From: Ligula intestinalis
Taxonomy: Eukaryota > Platyhelminthes > Cestoda > Diphyllobothriidea > Diphyllobothriidae
Direction of reading: 5' to 3'
Assembly (NCBI GenBank): GCA_036362985.1
Contig: JAYGXS010000002.1
Span: 6,964,944-7,028,943 of the forward strand
Length of the DNA stretch: 64,000 bases
Part shown: in pieces, positions 1 through 11,460 of the stretch
How positions within the stretch are numbered: position 1 is the first letter of the stretch
Layout: each line of letters starts with the position of its first letter
Notes under the pieces: model-generated
Seen by the model: the letters and a program-made list of their open reading frames with translations, nothing else
Databases searched by the model: none
Told to the model about the DNA's origin: nothing
Made by a program: the position numbers and the translations under genes

Positions 1-676
1 TAAATATCCTTCCAGAATTCATGCTATCTGAAGTTTGGCACAAAGTCTAGTGTTTTTTTCTGTCAGGGGTTGCAAAAGTTTACTTGGTGAAAAGCATTAT
101 GATTTTTATGTTTTGTATTGTTCGAAAGGGATTTTATAAGAGTGAAGAGGAATTCACTGGAGTTCACTGATAGCAACGCAACGGGAACAAAATTTTCGGC
201 AAGTATGACTTTTATGGCCCCTTAAACAGAACACGAGAGCAGTTACCACCCGCAATGCAGGTGTGTTTCACCGAACTTCAGAGAAATTAGGATTAGAACT
301 AAGATTTGGGTTGAACTTGACATTTAGGTAAGTTAGAGTTAATTCTAGGCTTAAAAAACGGGAATATTCTATCTTGCCGGAAGTATGCGCAGGGCCGTAT
401 TTACTATTTCGACAGGGATGTCCTATTCCGTTTCCGGTTTAGGGGTTCATATAAGTAATGTCTACCAAAGTTTCAGTAACTGCAGACATTTACAAGCTCG
501 ACAGTTAATATAAAATTAGCATATTCGGAATGGGATAAGCCTCGTAAAGTCGCGAGCACCATCCAAGTTCGAAGTTTTTCTGTTTGACCCCCTTCACGAT
601 CTAGGATCTGTCACGATCCCGGTCAGGAAGCTACGACACTTCGGCCGTCGTGAGTGATAACCTCTACGAAGGACGG
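1..676. other. Unassigned sequence
   Basis: I see no open frame with recognisable protein similarity, no RNA gene and no clear repeat match inside this window. The right edge is set by the 3' tail of the RTE-like element. Confidence 0.4.
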
Positions 677-708
677 TCGCTTACTTACTGACTTTATACT
701 TGATCCGA

Positions 709-3700
709 TTAGTTCCTGTTGTTGGATGAATCAACTTCACGGATGTCACGAATAGCGGTGGCCCATTGGCGGTGGTCAGAGGCGAGCTCTTCACAGATGC
801 TAACCCATTGTTTGTTCCAATGTCGCAAGCCGTAAACGGTTACGAGGCCCATCCGTTCAACGTCCGACTTAACGGTGCTGAGCCATGTCTTCACTTGACC
901 ACCTTGTCGGTATCTCCAGTTTGCACTACGAAAAGGGTTTACAACCAATCTGCAGAGGTCCGTCGACGGTTTGCGCAGGACATGGCCAAACCATTGCAAT
1001 CGGCGATGCTGGATGTACGATGCTAGACTTGGTAGTTTGAAAAATCTGCGGTATAGCTCAACATTGGAGATTCGATCCTGTCAGAAGACTCTTAAGAGGC
1101 GTCGAAGACACCAACGGTTAAAGACTTCGAGCGATAGGACGTCTGCCTTTCTCACTGGCCGTGTTTCGCAGGCATATACTAACACCGGTCTGATTGATGC
1201 TTTGTATATCAGCAGCTTAGTACGTAAACGGATGTCTGAGCGAGACCAGAGTGGTCTGGCTAGCAGCCTAAATGCATTTCTAGCCTGCGCGATTCGGTTC
1301 TTGATTTCGTCTTTGGCCTGTCCATTGGCTAGCATATTCGAGCCCAAATAGCGGAAGCAGCTAACTTCTTCAATGGGTTGACCGCTGATAAACAGTGGTT
1401 GTGTTGCGCCCAGATACGTAGTCAGGAGCTTCGTCTTGCGCACATTAATTGTCAGACCAACAGTTGCCACGAAGCCGGTGATTCGGTCTAGCGTTGGCTG
1501 TAGTAATTGAGGAGTTTTACCGAGTACGACAATGTCATCGGCATATTCCAGGCCAGGTACTCTGAATTTAGAGCTGATTTCACATCCACTGTCAGGTAGA
1601 ATTGACTGATGCATTACCCAGTCGATCAAGAAGTTGAAGAGAACTGGAGAAAGAGGGCACCCTTGTCGAACTCTACAAGTCAGGAAAGAAGTTGACTCTT
1701 CACCAAGGGTTCTAACTCGGGCTGATGTTGTGCCAAAGTAAGCTTTGACAAGATTGAGCGATTTTGGTGGGAGACCGTCAGCAAGCAAGACTTGCCACAA
1801 GGCTTCTCTGTCGATAAAAGCAAAGGCGGTTTTGAAATCGATAAAACAGGCCGTAGTGATCTGTTGGTTTTGATGTCTGTGCTCTAGTATGCGGCGTAGA
1901 ATGAACATCTGGTCAATACATCCTCTGCCTGGACGAAATCCTCCTTGGTTAGGATGAGTATGAAGATTGCGCTCAGTCGAAGATCTACGGAGAAGGATGG
2001 TCGCAAACGCTTTGGCGGCTATATCTATGAGGCTGATGCCGCGGTAGTTTGAGCATAATATCCTGTCACCGCACTTCGGTATCGGTAAAATAATGGACAG
2101 TGACCAGTCAGTCGGGATGACTTCGGTAGTCCATATATTCGAGTACAGTCGATGTAGTAATTCCGTCAAAGCAGGACAATTCGTTTTGTAGGCTTCTGCT
2201 GGGATACCATCTTCACCCGCTGCCTTACGAACTTTTAATCATTGTAATACCGATTCTACTTCAAATCTCGTAGGTGGCTCGCAGTCACTACCGTATGGAA
2301 TTCTAGTTGATAGCTGTAGGTTCGCAGGTGAACGTATAGGCGGATCCAGTAGCTCGCTAAAGTCCCCTCGCCATCGATCGATTTTGCCAGCCATATCAGT
2401 AATCACTTGACCCGAGTTATCCCGAACGGTAGTGCAAGGCGGTTTTTATTTGCCTGATGCTTTATGTAAAAGGTAATAGAGCTGGTGGAAATTACCAGAG
2501 TTTGAAGCTGATTCCATGGAGCCAGCTAACTCGGTCCAATGGTTCGGACGGTTGCATCTTGCTGATCGCGCAGTTTGGTGTCTCAATGAGCGGTAGTTCT
2601 CTGAGTTTGACAACCGAGCGAGTCTAGTTTGTGCCGATATATGGAGGGTGGTTGTTGAGATCCAGTCCTTCCTCGGCACTACCTGCTGTTGCAAGCTCGA
2701 ATTCATCGCACTTTGTAGCGTGCCTCCCAAATGTGGCCACTGAGTATCGGGCGAAGTTTCATTATCGACGCCATCTGGAGGTTCGATGCGAACAGTGGAT
2801 TGATCTCGGATCCGTGCAGTGAGACTTTCGTTGAACGCTACACGGGTTTCTGTGTTTGATAGTGCTATAAAGTTGACATGTTTTGGGGGCAGTTTCTTAC
2901 TTCGATTCAACAAACGGAGCTTAAAGCGGACACGGAAAAGTACGTGATCCGACCCAACTTCCGCACCTTGAAACGAGCGGCTGTCGGATACTGAGGTGTT
3001 CCACCTTGACCGTACTAAGATGTAGTCTATCTGATTTGCCGTTCGACCATCGTTTGAATACCATGTTAGCAACTGCCAATGGGGGTTTTGTAAACGAGTG
3101 TTTGTAACGACGAAATGGTTGTTATCAGCAAATGTTACCAATCGTTCTCCGTTGTCGCAACGTTGGCCCAGTCCGTAATTTCCGATGACGTGTCTCGAGA
3201 TTTCATCGCAGGGGCCAGTCCTGGCATACTAGTCTCCGGCGACGAAGAGCAAGTCTCTAGGGCGTATCCTGGCCACTGTAGCTTGAAGGCGTTCATAGAA
3301 CTCCGTCTTAACTGCTTCATCCGCTTGCAATATTGGGGCATAAACGGCAACCACAGACATATTTGCAATGGTGCCTTTGAAGCGGGCTGTGGCAATCCGC
3401 TCTGAGATAGGCTCAAACGCTAAGAGAGTGTTATGCAACTTTTTTGTCATGGCTATTGCCACCCCATGCAGTCCTGTGCTTGCTTGTGGTCCACTGTGGA
3501 GGAGCACGTACTCAGCATCCTCTTGTGGGACTTTGATTTCTCTCGTTCCAGGGTCTGGAAAACGAACTTCTGACAGACAGGCAACGTCTACTTTATAGTC
3601 CCATAATGCGCGTGCTAGAAGTGCTTGACGGCTGGGATCAAGCAATGTCCGCACATTCCAGCAACCGATGTTCAAAGTGTGTCGCGAATTTAGGGTACTG

Positions 3701-3960
3701 GCTTGCATATTTGACATTCCGGGCACCAGGCGACCACGGAGCGCGTCGCTTCCCGGGGACGCCGTAGCATTGTTCAAGTTGAGAGCACTGGCTTGCATAT
3801 TTGGCACTTCGCGCACCAGACGACCACGGAGCGCGTCGCTTCCCGGGGACGCCGTAGCAGTATTGAGATTCGTGATATTCGTATTATCCATGAAGTTTCT
3901 TGGGAATTTTGTTACAGATGACGTCCCTGGTGCTACCTGCCATTGCCCTCTGTTCGCCAT
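709..3960 (-). pseudogene. RTE endonuclease-reverse transcriptase ORF, broken by nonsense codons
   Basis: The protein would make a cDNA copy of the element at a nicked target site. Reading from the first in-frame ATG (3960) to the stop at 709, about 1083 codons stay in a single frame with no frameshift. At least four in-frame stops break it: TAG at 3231-3229, where family members have Trp after VAGD; TAA at 2448-2446 (Tyr in the other copy); TGA near 2240 (CGA in the other copy); TGA at 1083-1081 (TGG in the other copy). The endonuclease occupies the N-terminal third, the RT with YADD about 1081-2169, and a conserved C-terminal part 709-999. Compared with the other copy, one codon is missing just before the LTC.VRQ segment. 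It is a dead but young-looking copy. Confidence 0.85.
3697..3876 (-). repeat. Two tandem 90-bp units in the RTE N-terminus
   Basis: The block beginning ACTGGCTTGCATATTTG at 3697 recurs at 3787, a 90-bp period. It duplicates 30 residues of the ORF N-terminus (ATASPGSDALRGRLV twice), upstream of the endonuclease. The frame is kept. Confidence 0.85.
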
Positions 3961-4090
3961 GAGTTTCCCCACGTTGCCCGCGAACCACCGTCGGGGAGGT
4001 CGAGGGTTGGATTTCGGTTCGCACAAGAGGCAATGAGTTTACATCGAGGTAGGCTTGGTCAGTATTTGTAGTTACCAACCCGACTTTGGT

Positions 4091-4840
4091 GACAAGGCGA
4101 TGTCAGGAGGCGGACTCAAGCGCATTGATTGGCCAAGCTAAAGTTCGTCCACTGCCTTTAAAAAACTCCATAAACCACATTTGTCGGCTATGCTGAAAGT
4201 TTCCTCTCTTTTTCTATTAAGAGAGCGGAGATGAAACTAGTTTTCGCTACCGGGGGTCAAGAGAAGCAAGAATGGGTGAATACCTCTGCATCATAATGCA
4301 GCCGTCTAAAAATGGGGTAGACAATTGCCAAATTAACACATTCATCTAAGATTATTCTACTGAATTTGGCTTGTACGTAATACGTAAAAAATGTCTTTAT
4401 CTCTGCTGTGAGAATGACCAGTTTTGCTCGCTGGGACAAACCCTGTTCGCTGTACTTATTTTTGATTGTGCAAGCCTCGGACAAAAAGACGGTCTCCTAT
4501 TGACAAACGATACTAAAGGATGGATAGCCGCCAACAGTGCGTTTGATTACGTGAACTGACAAAACTGAATGAATTACCTTGTCTTTGTCCTTTGCTTAAT
4601 GACAGCAACATTTCGCCACTGCGTCCCACGGCAAATACTCCGATACACTTTCTAAGTACCTGAACAAGATGTCTCTTAGATCCACGTAAACACAGAACAA
4701 CAGCGTAATTTTAAGGACACACACGTTAAAGTTGGCACGCTGTTTTAATGCGTGAACAGAATTTTCAGAATACCTGTGAGGCCGGAAGGTAAGTAGTAAA
4801 TGCAGGTCAGTAGACCCTGGATATCACCTACAGCGATTTA
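4091..4840. other. Unassigned sequence
   Basis: No supported gene or clear repeat. Short ORFs here have no recognisable motif. Confidence 0.35.
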
Positions 4841-5000
4841 ATGTCTGTCTGAAGTTTCCGGTGCATCTTTCGTCTACCCATCTTCAGAGACGCAACACTC
4901 TGGTTCATGAGTATTCTGCCAATCCAGGCGAAGCCACTATGTGCGGTTCGCATTTCAATGTCTCTTGTATTTCCGCTAAACAGAAGAATTCAGGTGTGGT
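4841..5000 (-). mobile_element. Decayed Penelope family B arm
   Basis: CATCTTCAGAGA, then a CTCTGGTTC stretch and TCTGCCAATCCAG, match the same order of blocks at 39850-39950. On the - strand CTGAAGA (4887-4881) is followed by a GGAAAC block (4859-4854) and TTCAGAC, a mutated form of the hammerhead-like motif seen elsewhere in the window. Confidence 0.5.
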
Positions 5001-5009
5001 CTACCGAAT

Positions 5010-5245
5010 TTAGTGTAGGTTCCGGACGTGCAAATATATTGGAGAAACCAGTCGACAGCTACAACGCAAATACATGGACATCAGCTGGCTGTAAGAAAGG
5101 TGGACCCAAAATTGGAGGTAGTAAACCATGCTGCAGAGATAAGGCAAGTCTTCAACTTTTAAATTGTGGGCTGAGATGATGATCACACGCCAAAGCAGCC
5201 TAAAGAGGCCTGGATGTCGACCGAATATTCGGTAAACAGCCAAAT
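5010..5245 (+). pseudogene. Penelope GIY-YIG endonuclease remnant
   Basis: With stops and frame changes the sequence reads CKYIGETSRQLQRK, then a region like the R-D-SQV-HA stretch of Penelope-like GIY-YIG endonucleases, ending near a Phe-rich H-x-F segment. It is heavily decayed, and I infer the family from the YIG-T-R-L pattern only. It lies directly after a family B arm, which fits a Penelope origin. Confidence 0.45.
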
Positions 5246-5549
5246 GAATTTGCCTACTTTCTATCAGGTGTTACGCACCTTCTTATCAGAGGAAAGTTAT
5301 GGCAAGGAACAATCGGGACCGTCAACTAGTCCCACACCCAACGTGAATGAGCCTGAAACAAGCCAGGGTGAAAGACGGGTCGATGCGAAGCAACGGTGGC
5401 CAACGCGCATGGGGGCGAAACAAACTCTAGCGTCACGGTGGCAGACAGGGTCAACAGAGAGGTCGAATGTGGGGACGCATGTGGCAATGAGATGCCTGCC
5501 ACACACTGCGGCTCAACCGGGGTTGGCAGAATACGTATAGTTGTCGCTG

Positions 5550-5855
5550 CCCACCCGAAGCCAGGCCTTCCTGTCGTGACCTCAATCCGTCTAGACCTCA
5601 AGGTCATAGGGGACGCCAGACTTACTGGCCCAGCCAATGAACGCTTTATCTCTCTTTCTGCTGCCCTGCCTGCTGCCAAACCAGCACTTGGACTCGACTG
5701 GCTGGTCGTAGCCCTCCAAGTCAAATCTCTTTCCATCTATTCTCCGTTCCTTTGTATAAACAATATACTGTTCCTACAACTCTGACCTTCCCAAAACTTC
5801 TTCGCTCTACTAAGTTACCATAGTCTGAAGATCGCAGTTGCTAGGGTTTAATTCA
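5550..5855 (+). repeat. Dispersed repeat R1, copy 1
   Basis: CCTTCCTGTCGTGACCTCAA begins a block shared with 45113 onward, and the 3' part (ACAATATACTGTT to GATCGCAGTTGCTAGGGTTT) matches 47570-47670. Seven copies of R1 occur in this window, several ending with the box GATCGCAG(C/T)TG(C/T)TAGGGTT. No coding capacity is recognised, so a SINE or a retroelement 3' end are both possible. Confidence 0.7.
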
Positions 5856-6534
5856 CTAAACCCCCTGCCGTTTACACACACGAAAAATGAGTAGCATATA
5901 AGGAGAACCAGGAACCGGACTATTCAGTCTCTAAAGGTGGGTAGATGAGACAACTACCTTAACCGCCAGGCACACAATAAATCTTTCCCAGTGAATTCTC
6001 TTCCATCTTCTGACTTACTAACTGGTAATGGCATTTGTGTTACTATTATCCTTGATGTGAGAATATCTGAACTTACTCGAAAGGATTCAGAGACGAAGTA
6101 GCCAAGCAAACAGATTTCAAAGAAAACTACCACATTTAACCCGCTTAAGTAACTTTAATCTGCTAACCTTGAAATATAGGCAAATACTTGTTGACTCACA
6201 GCGTACATTCTCCACTGTGAATATGTTGGTCTGAGACCTAATACGCGGCAACTTCCGTGGAATCACCAGTAAAGGAAACTTTCGGCTCCTCGGGCTCCAA
6301 TAGAGGCTGGACTCCATGGGTGATTTTCCCAAAACTCCAGTCATGCAGTGACATACGGATCAACATGCCGCAAGTTTGATGCATCTTTCTCCAAAAATGT
6401 TTATTTAAAGTCTTGATGGACAGAGAAGTTAATGACAAATTACGTTGCCAACTACGTCTTGCAGGTTCTTATATTTGAGGAAGTACTATATGAGTGAAGG
6501 GTAAGACGGTTACGTATAACACCTAGAATCTTAG
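5856..6534. other. Unassigned sequence
   Basis: No supported gene, RNA or repeat match seen. Confidence 0.35.
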
Positions 6535-6905
6535 AGGCCCGGTTCCTTAGGATAAGTTTTGGGGAGGCCAGATTGTTAGGAATAGTTTATTCTTCAGAAG
6601 GACAGAAGAATAGGTAGTGAGCGAGTTGACTATCGGAGCACACGTCCGGCCGCCAGGCAGTCCAGTTCCGAAGTCCTGTATAGGGAGCAGACATTCGAGC
6701 CGCCAGCTTTGGCTGCAACCGTGAAGGTCATTGATTGGACCACGTGTGGGCGAACCGGCATGGACGCCTTAATGAGTGCGTCAGTGCGTCTGGCGGTCAG
6801 CCTGGAGCTTTGTCCAGACCGACTGAGGTCAAGCCACTGTGGGTTGAGGCCAGAATGGGGGCGACATTGTGCGTATGTTTTGGTGCGCCTCAGTTGCACG
6901 TCTGG
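6535..6905 (-). repeat. Dispersed repeat R1, copy 2
   Basis: In reverse orientation it matches 46075-46435: the CAATGACCTTCAAGG-like box, the block of Ala/Arg-rich GC sequence and the end near GGCCCGGTTCCTTAGGA all recur. Open frames on both strands here are by-products of this repeat. Confidence 0.65.
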
Positions 6906-7065
6906 CAGCAGTGGCGGTAAGGTCGACTACAGTACGTTTGATCGCAGCAATTGCAAAAATACTCAAACGTTCCTACCAACACTCCCCTTTGTGATATAAA
7001 CGAACAAGTGAGTCCAACGAAGCAGTTCATAAGTAGGCGAGGCGATGGCTGGAACAAAAAATTTA

Positions 7066-7112
7066 TCTGCCTGACGTTTCGAATTCTAAGTTGAACCCTT
7101 CATCAGAGATAA
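7066..7112 (-). ncRNA. Hammerhead ribozyme-like motif, family B
   Basis: On the - strand: CTGATGA (7106-7100), a stem II of GGGTTC pairing with GAATTC around a six-base loop, then GAAA and CGTC (7080-7073), followed by AGGC. The order of core blocks is that of a hammerhead. Stem III would be two base pairs with no loop, so cleavage in cis from a monomer is doubtful. Confidence 0.6.
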
Positions 7113-7424
7113 CCGCAGAACGACGTGAATAATGCACAGGGTACGCAGTATTTAAAGCCAATAGTGACGACGCGACCGCATGCACATTACAACTGACAGC
7201 ACCCATTATCATCATGTGGGGTCGTAATTGATGTGATGATGGTTTCGCAGTCCGTTTCCGAGTCCTTAATTACGGCGATTTCATGATGCATGTCGGGTGT
7301 TGGCTTGATAATTACGCAACAGGTAGGTTCGATGTCATTGGCATTGTTGCCGGGCCTCGTCCTTCCCACGTGACTGATTATCCTGCTCGGATGAAGTCTC
7401 AGCACCGGAAGATTACTCCGGACG

Positions 7425-7579
7425 CGAATGGCCGAGCACGCAACAGGGCGAGGCGGAAGGACGCTAACTCCCAGGTTATAGCTCACGCGACGGGACCCGG
7501 CCACATTTTCAAATTCAACGAGGCCGAAGTCCTCGCAAGAGGTGACACCTGCGTGAACCACGAGCTGCTCGAATCATGA
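7425..7579 (+). pseudogene. Penelope endonuclease C-terminus
   Basis: The frame reads RRKDANSQVIAHATG, then GHIFKFNEAEVLARGD and HELLES before a TGA stop. The order RR-D-SQ-HA, GH-F-F, a small-residue RGD-like stretch and ELLES is the usual tail of Penelope-like GIY-YIG endonucleases, which nick the target for integration. The N-terminal GIY-YIG part and the RT are absent, so it is a fragment. Confidence 0.7.
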
Positions 7580-7909
7580 TTCTCAGGCCCGCAGTCAATT
7601 AGCAAGTGCAATGACTTGCCATTCCCATATTACGTGCTGAGATTTTGTCTGCGCAGGAGAATCAGTCAGGTGAGCAGGGCGCGGCCAAGCAACAATGCCG
7701 ACGGCAGCGGACCTAACGGTCGCTCAATCATCAAGCCAACATCCAACGTGGATGACGAAATCGAGCCAACCAATGACTCTGAAGCAGACTGCCAAAGCAT
7801 CATTGCAGCAATTACGACCCCAAGTTATGATAATGTAATGCGCATGCAGTCGCGTGGCCACTATGGACTATACATCTGTAAATTTGTAAATTTGTACTCC
7901 CATTCTGCG

Positions 7910-7956
7910 CTTATTTCTGACGAAAGGTTCAAGCCAGAATGCGAAACGTCAGGCAA
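7910..7956 (+). ncRNA. Hammerhead ribozyme-like motif, family B
   Basis: CTGACGA (7917-7923), a weak stem II with GGTTC against GAATGC, then GAAACGTC (7943-7950) and AGGC. It lies 340 bases after the endonuclease stop, where the element's 3' terminal repeat is expected. Confidence 0.6.
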
Positions 7957-8453
7957 ATAAAACTATTGTCTCAGCCATCGCGGCTTCTACCTTTGAACAC
8001 CCTTTGTCTTTTATCGACAGATAGTTCGAAGACTAGCGTTTTTGCCTTCAAATAGTTTTTACTGAGCATAACGTCGGGTCAAAGTGGGATTCAGAGGCTT
8101 CCTTTATTTTGCAATTACTAAGGTCACTTTCGAAGTTTCATGAGGAATTGCTTTAAATGATTGAACTTAACTAATCAGAATATTGTTTTTAACGAGCAAT
8201 AATAAGCATACACATTTTGTGTTAGCCTAATCGGTCCGAATTATCCAATTTCCTGTTAACTTTGGGTAATCGTTTGTTCCTATTCAGTCAGCCTGCTACA
8301 TTTAAATGTTAGAAAGCAGTGATTTTTATTCAAATTAACTCGAAATATAAGCTATCACCGGCGTTCCAATTCTAGTTTTCTTCGAGATTCCCTGTTGGTT
8401 TTACATAGGGCAGCCGAGCTCAAGGCTCTCAACTTAACCAGAGCTCAACAGTA

Positions 8454-8966
8454 TTAAGTTTCAAAATAGCTGGCGAGCATACGTAGCTTTCGATAAATTC
8501 CCTTACTGGCAATTATGTTCATCATTACAGGCAAAGTATTCATGGAAATGGAGGAGGGGTTTGGGTTGAAAGTACTCAGCTGTTTGCGAGGCGATAAAGG
8601 TTTGTTGAATCCCGGGAGGGTTGAAAGGGAGAAAGCGTGGAAAGATGGAGCTTGCAGGAGGTTCTTTTGCGTGCAAAAAACCAGTTTCCTCAACCTGATA
8701 GAGGTTGCTTCTGCTCTTGCTAGCAAAAGCTGACCCAGGGACTTTGGGTAGTTTGGTGGGACTTCTCTAATTACCTTAAAGGGTTCTCTGGGGTCCACAC
8801 GATGTCCGGAGTCAACCATGTGGGCAAGGATGGCGCTGTTGACGCTTCTTACTCCACCTTTGCTCAGCCATGTCGGGAGGAGCTCCCGTATGCTTTTGGA
8901 CAAGCGCCGACTCGTGCGACCGATAAAACCTGCTCCATAGTAGCAAGTTAATGAGTAGATGCACAT
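8454..8966 (-). pseudogene. Penelope GIY-YIG endonuclease
   Basis: The frame starts CIYSLTCYYGAGFIGRTSRR, a GIY-YIG-like core with the Y-x-G-A-G-F-I-G-R-T pattern, and continues through LSK, a W-L segment and SAILAHMVDSGHRVD, as in Penelope-like endonucleases. Such domains cleave target DNA for the element. About 170 residues are open. The copy at 57251-57475 (+) reads CGAGYIGRTSQRLSK and is a close relative. The frame is separated from the RT by a deletion, so I treat it as non-functional. Confidence 0.75.
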
Positions 8967-9135
8967 TAAAGTGGTCTGACCTGGCAGCTGGGAAGCGAAC
9001 CTGCCGTCTCTACCTCCAAGGTGAACTGAATGGAGGGGTGTGCTTGATTAACAGTATTGAGAAGCGCATTTGCATCGATTTCTGCCGGGGCGTTGGCGAA
9101 GATGTCATCAACACATCGACCGTAGTGTTCTAATC
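8454..9135 (-). mobile_element. Penelope family A element, internally deleted
   Basis: On the - strand a fragment of reverse transcriptase reads YGRCVDDIFA, then HPSIQFTLEVE and AGSLP. It then jumps directly into the linker before the GIY-YIG domain, whereas the copy at 56714-56908 continues for dozens of residues after AGSLP. The downstream end (8512-8464) keeps a mutated family A hammerhead (TTTATCGAAAG, GCTCGCC). Confidence 0.75.
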
Positions 9136-9429
9136 CATGGATCTGCTGCTGAGTTGAAATTTATCAACTCTTATGTGCTGCACCCATCGCAAATTATATT
9201 TCATAAACAAAGAGCATGAAATATCCAAATTCAAAATTTTTCAATTTAGGAAAATAAGCCACTTTTAAACGCTCCTTTTTCGCGGGGGGCGGTTCAGGAT
9301 ACTTATTCTGCCATTTTTGCACGGCCAGCCGAGGGCACCGCGTTTAAATTACGTTAAATTCTGTTGGATGCTTAAAGGGAATATTTAATATTAATTCAAG
9401 CACATGCGTTGTCAGGGATAATGCATTTT

Positions 9430-10085
9430 GGTATGTGAAGTATGACTCTCAGATATATTTGTATAGATTGGACGGCAAAAGAAGCTTATGTAGCCCCACT
9501 CATATACCCCTAGTCTCAGCATTTTGTCCTGCAAAAGCTGTGAATATAGAGTTTGTTGGGGTGGGTAAATGGGGTAGGCAGAAAAGGAATTTTTTGAAGT
9601 TTAAAGTTAAAAAATGTAGTCAAAGTTGCTTCCTGAGGCCGCTGGGAACAGGTTGTTCCGCATGTAAATTGAAGGTGTGCGCGGTGCTTCGCGCTGCGCA
9701 CTATACAAATCTAACTCTAGAACGGTAAGTTGGACCACAGGTAAGTTGAAGTAGACTACCGCGTTACCACCATTTAAATTTTTCGGGAAATTCAAGAAAC
9801 CTGCAGTTTGATTTTCGGGTGTATCCGCAATAAGTTAAATGATAATACAGATTACGAAAATCTACAGATATAAATCAACAACACTGCTAAATACACTAAA
9901 ATTAAAATGCTTTTAGCATTTATTAAAGTATGTTCTGCTGCGTGTCCTAATTCCCCGCCCATAAAACCCGATAAACACCGTTTTCGTAGGAAAACATGCA
10001 GGTTGTAGGGATTAATGTCTGGGGCTTCATAAGCTACTGTTGCCGATTGGACCAATGCCTTTTTAGGATAATAGAACAGGATCTC
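9430..10085 (+). repeat. Dispersed repeat R2, copy 1
   Basis: Matches 39590-41060 in the opposite orientation, apart from an 845-bp insertion in that copy. It contains a GC-rich hairpin (GTGCGC, loop, GCGCAC region near 9676-9704), a CCACTCATATACCCC block and the CATGCAGGTTGTAGGGATTA block near 9995. No coding content is supported. Confidence 0.65.
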
Positions 10086-10219
10086 ACACACTACGAAAAG
10101 GAAGGTGGAGGGGGCTTGGGTCCCACGTTACGAACCATCCACAATCGCCTAACCCTCAGTCTACTAGTCAGCCACTCCATACAAATAGACGCTGGGCTGA
10201 CTTCGAGATCCGATTGATC

Positions 10220-10740
10220 CTGTCAGTTGGCAGCCTTCCAGGCCACGGATTTTAGCGCGCCGTGATAACGTTAACCATGGCAGGTTGTTTATAATGAGGA
10301 ATATGTACTGAGACACCCCACACTAATCCCTCTCTTCGTAAACACAGGAACCAGGACGAGCCGGTCGGTTATATCATGCGGGCATTAGGCGCAATTGCTA
10401 TCAGGACTAGTGTCCTTAACTGCGCGTACCACATGCACTATCTGCAGTCCCCCGCACACAACAACTGCAGGTCTTGACACCAATGAGGCAGATTGCTCGA
10501 AATTCACACGTGTGAAAATGCTATAGTGCCTACGTTAAGGGGCCATTGCCACCTACTTCTCAGTTCACCCGTCGGCCACGTCACGTAAAGACACACGATG
10601 AGCGGGCTCCAAGATGGATCGTCGGTTGGCAACGTTCCAAGTCACGTTTTTTTATCTCATCCTGATGTATTTAAGCCTGTCTGGTTTTTTTGTAGTGGGA
10701 AATTTGTGTGCCCGAGAGTCGACCTCATTCTCTCTCGGTC
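10220..10740 (+). repeat. Dispersed repeat R3, copy 1
   Basis: CAGTTGGCAG, then CCACGGATTTTAGCGCGCCG at about 10224-10265, recurs at 38501-38545 and inverted at about 32700-32755. A GTCGACCTCATTCTCTCTCG block near 10718 also recurs at 38600 and inverted at 32630. In this copy the two blocks are further apart. Nothing else is recognised from 10741 to 11214. Confidence 0.55.
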
Positions 10741-11214
10741 ATTTCCCTTGGACCAGCCGATTCTGCGATTTACAGGGCCTGTGACAAACCTAGTAATAGA
10801 CCACCCGAGTGCGCGCACACACGACCTAACCCTCCCCCCACACACAATGCACCAGGATTTCACACAGGGTTGGTTGGTGGGGTGGACTGTTCAGAACACG
10901 CATGTAGCGGCGAAGTCAAATAAAGAGGCAACCGAAGAGTACACACATGTGACAGGCGCCGATTTCCTGCCTGTGGTGCCTGTGCTGTTAGACGTGTTTA
11001 TGCCTGGTTTAGGTGCTGGATACATGGTGATACATGGGGCCGAATAGGCCCACGCGACAACCGGATGTTCGTGGGAGGCGCGAATCGTAGAGTTGGCTGC
11101 CGCAAGTGTATGCTGGGGCTCCAATCACTGTGCAGTGGATTCGCGAGTATCCGACCAGGTTGATGCGTGACGTGAATGCACACTATTCCTCAAAATCCCT
11201 GTTCAGTGGGATGC

Positions 11215-11460
11215 GGCGAGTAAATTATTAAGAAGACAACTTGAAAAGCCGTGGCACGAACCTTCCCAGCAGTGGGAGTTCGCACATTATCCTCAACCCA
11301 CCCAGTTTTGCACGTGAAAGGTAAGGATAGGTTGCCAGCTCAGATCGCATCTGCTTATTGACTTGCTCCGTGGAGCAGGCTATATTTGTCGCACGACTCG
11401 GTGCGAGTCGAACCGAATAAGGGAACAACTCACGGCATGGCTGAAAAAAGTAAAGTCAAG
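11215..11460 (+). mobile_element. Penelope family A fragment
   Basis: GAACCTTCCCAGCAG, then AAGGTAAGGATAGGTTGCCAG and GTGGAGCAGGCTATATT, match 57160-57300 base by base with scattered changes. It covers the linker and the GIY-YIG start. The frame is lost. Confidence 0.7.

Larger units (their letters stand above)
677..4090 (-). mobile_element. RTE-like non-LTR retrotransposon, near full length
   Basis: On the - strand one reading frame runs from an APE-type endonuclease (GCWNVRTL near the start) to a reverse transcriptase (YADDIVVLG) and a C-terminal region with the WFGHVLR motif usual in RTE-type elements. A second copy at 61329-63707 matches it closely and shares the same 3' end (AATCGGATCAAGTA, then AAGTCAGTA). 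Beyond that point the copies diverge. Here the tail reads like (AAGT)n, as RTE tails often do. The 5' edge near 4090 is uncertain because the other copy is truncated. Clade assignment to RTE is from motif style, not a tree. Confidence 0.85.
7040..7975. mobile_element. Penelope family B, two 3' ends joined head to head
   Basis: The right half (+) reads a GIY-YIG endonuclease C-terminus (7425-7579), a spacer and a hammerhead-like motif at 7910-7956. The left half (- strand, from about 7400 down to 7040) carries the same spacer protein pattern (RPGNNAND.EPT versus RPSNNADGSGPN) and its own hammerhead-like motif at 7112-7066. The halves meet at about 7400-7425. Both outer ends continue into related sequence (GGCAGATAAA / GGCAAATAAA, then CAGCCATCGC), so the whole is an imperfect inverted repeat. 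Confidence 0.75.

Noticed and set aside
5214..5785. Overlapping 100-136-residue ORFs on both strands
   Set aside because: They coincide with repeat R1 and Penelope debris and show no protein motif.
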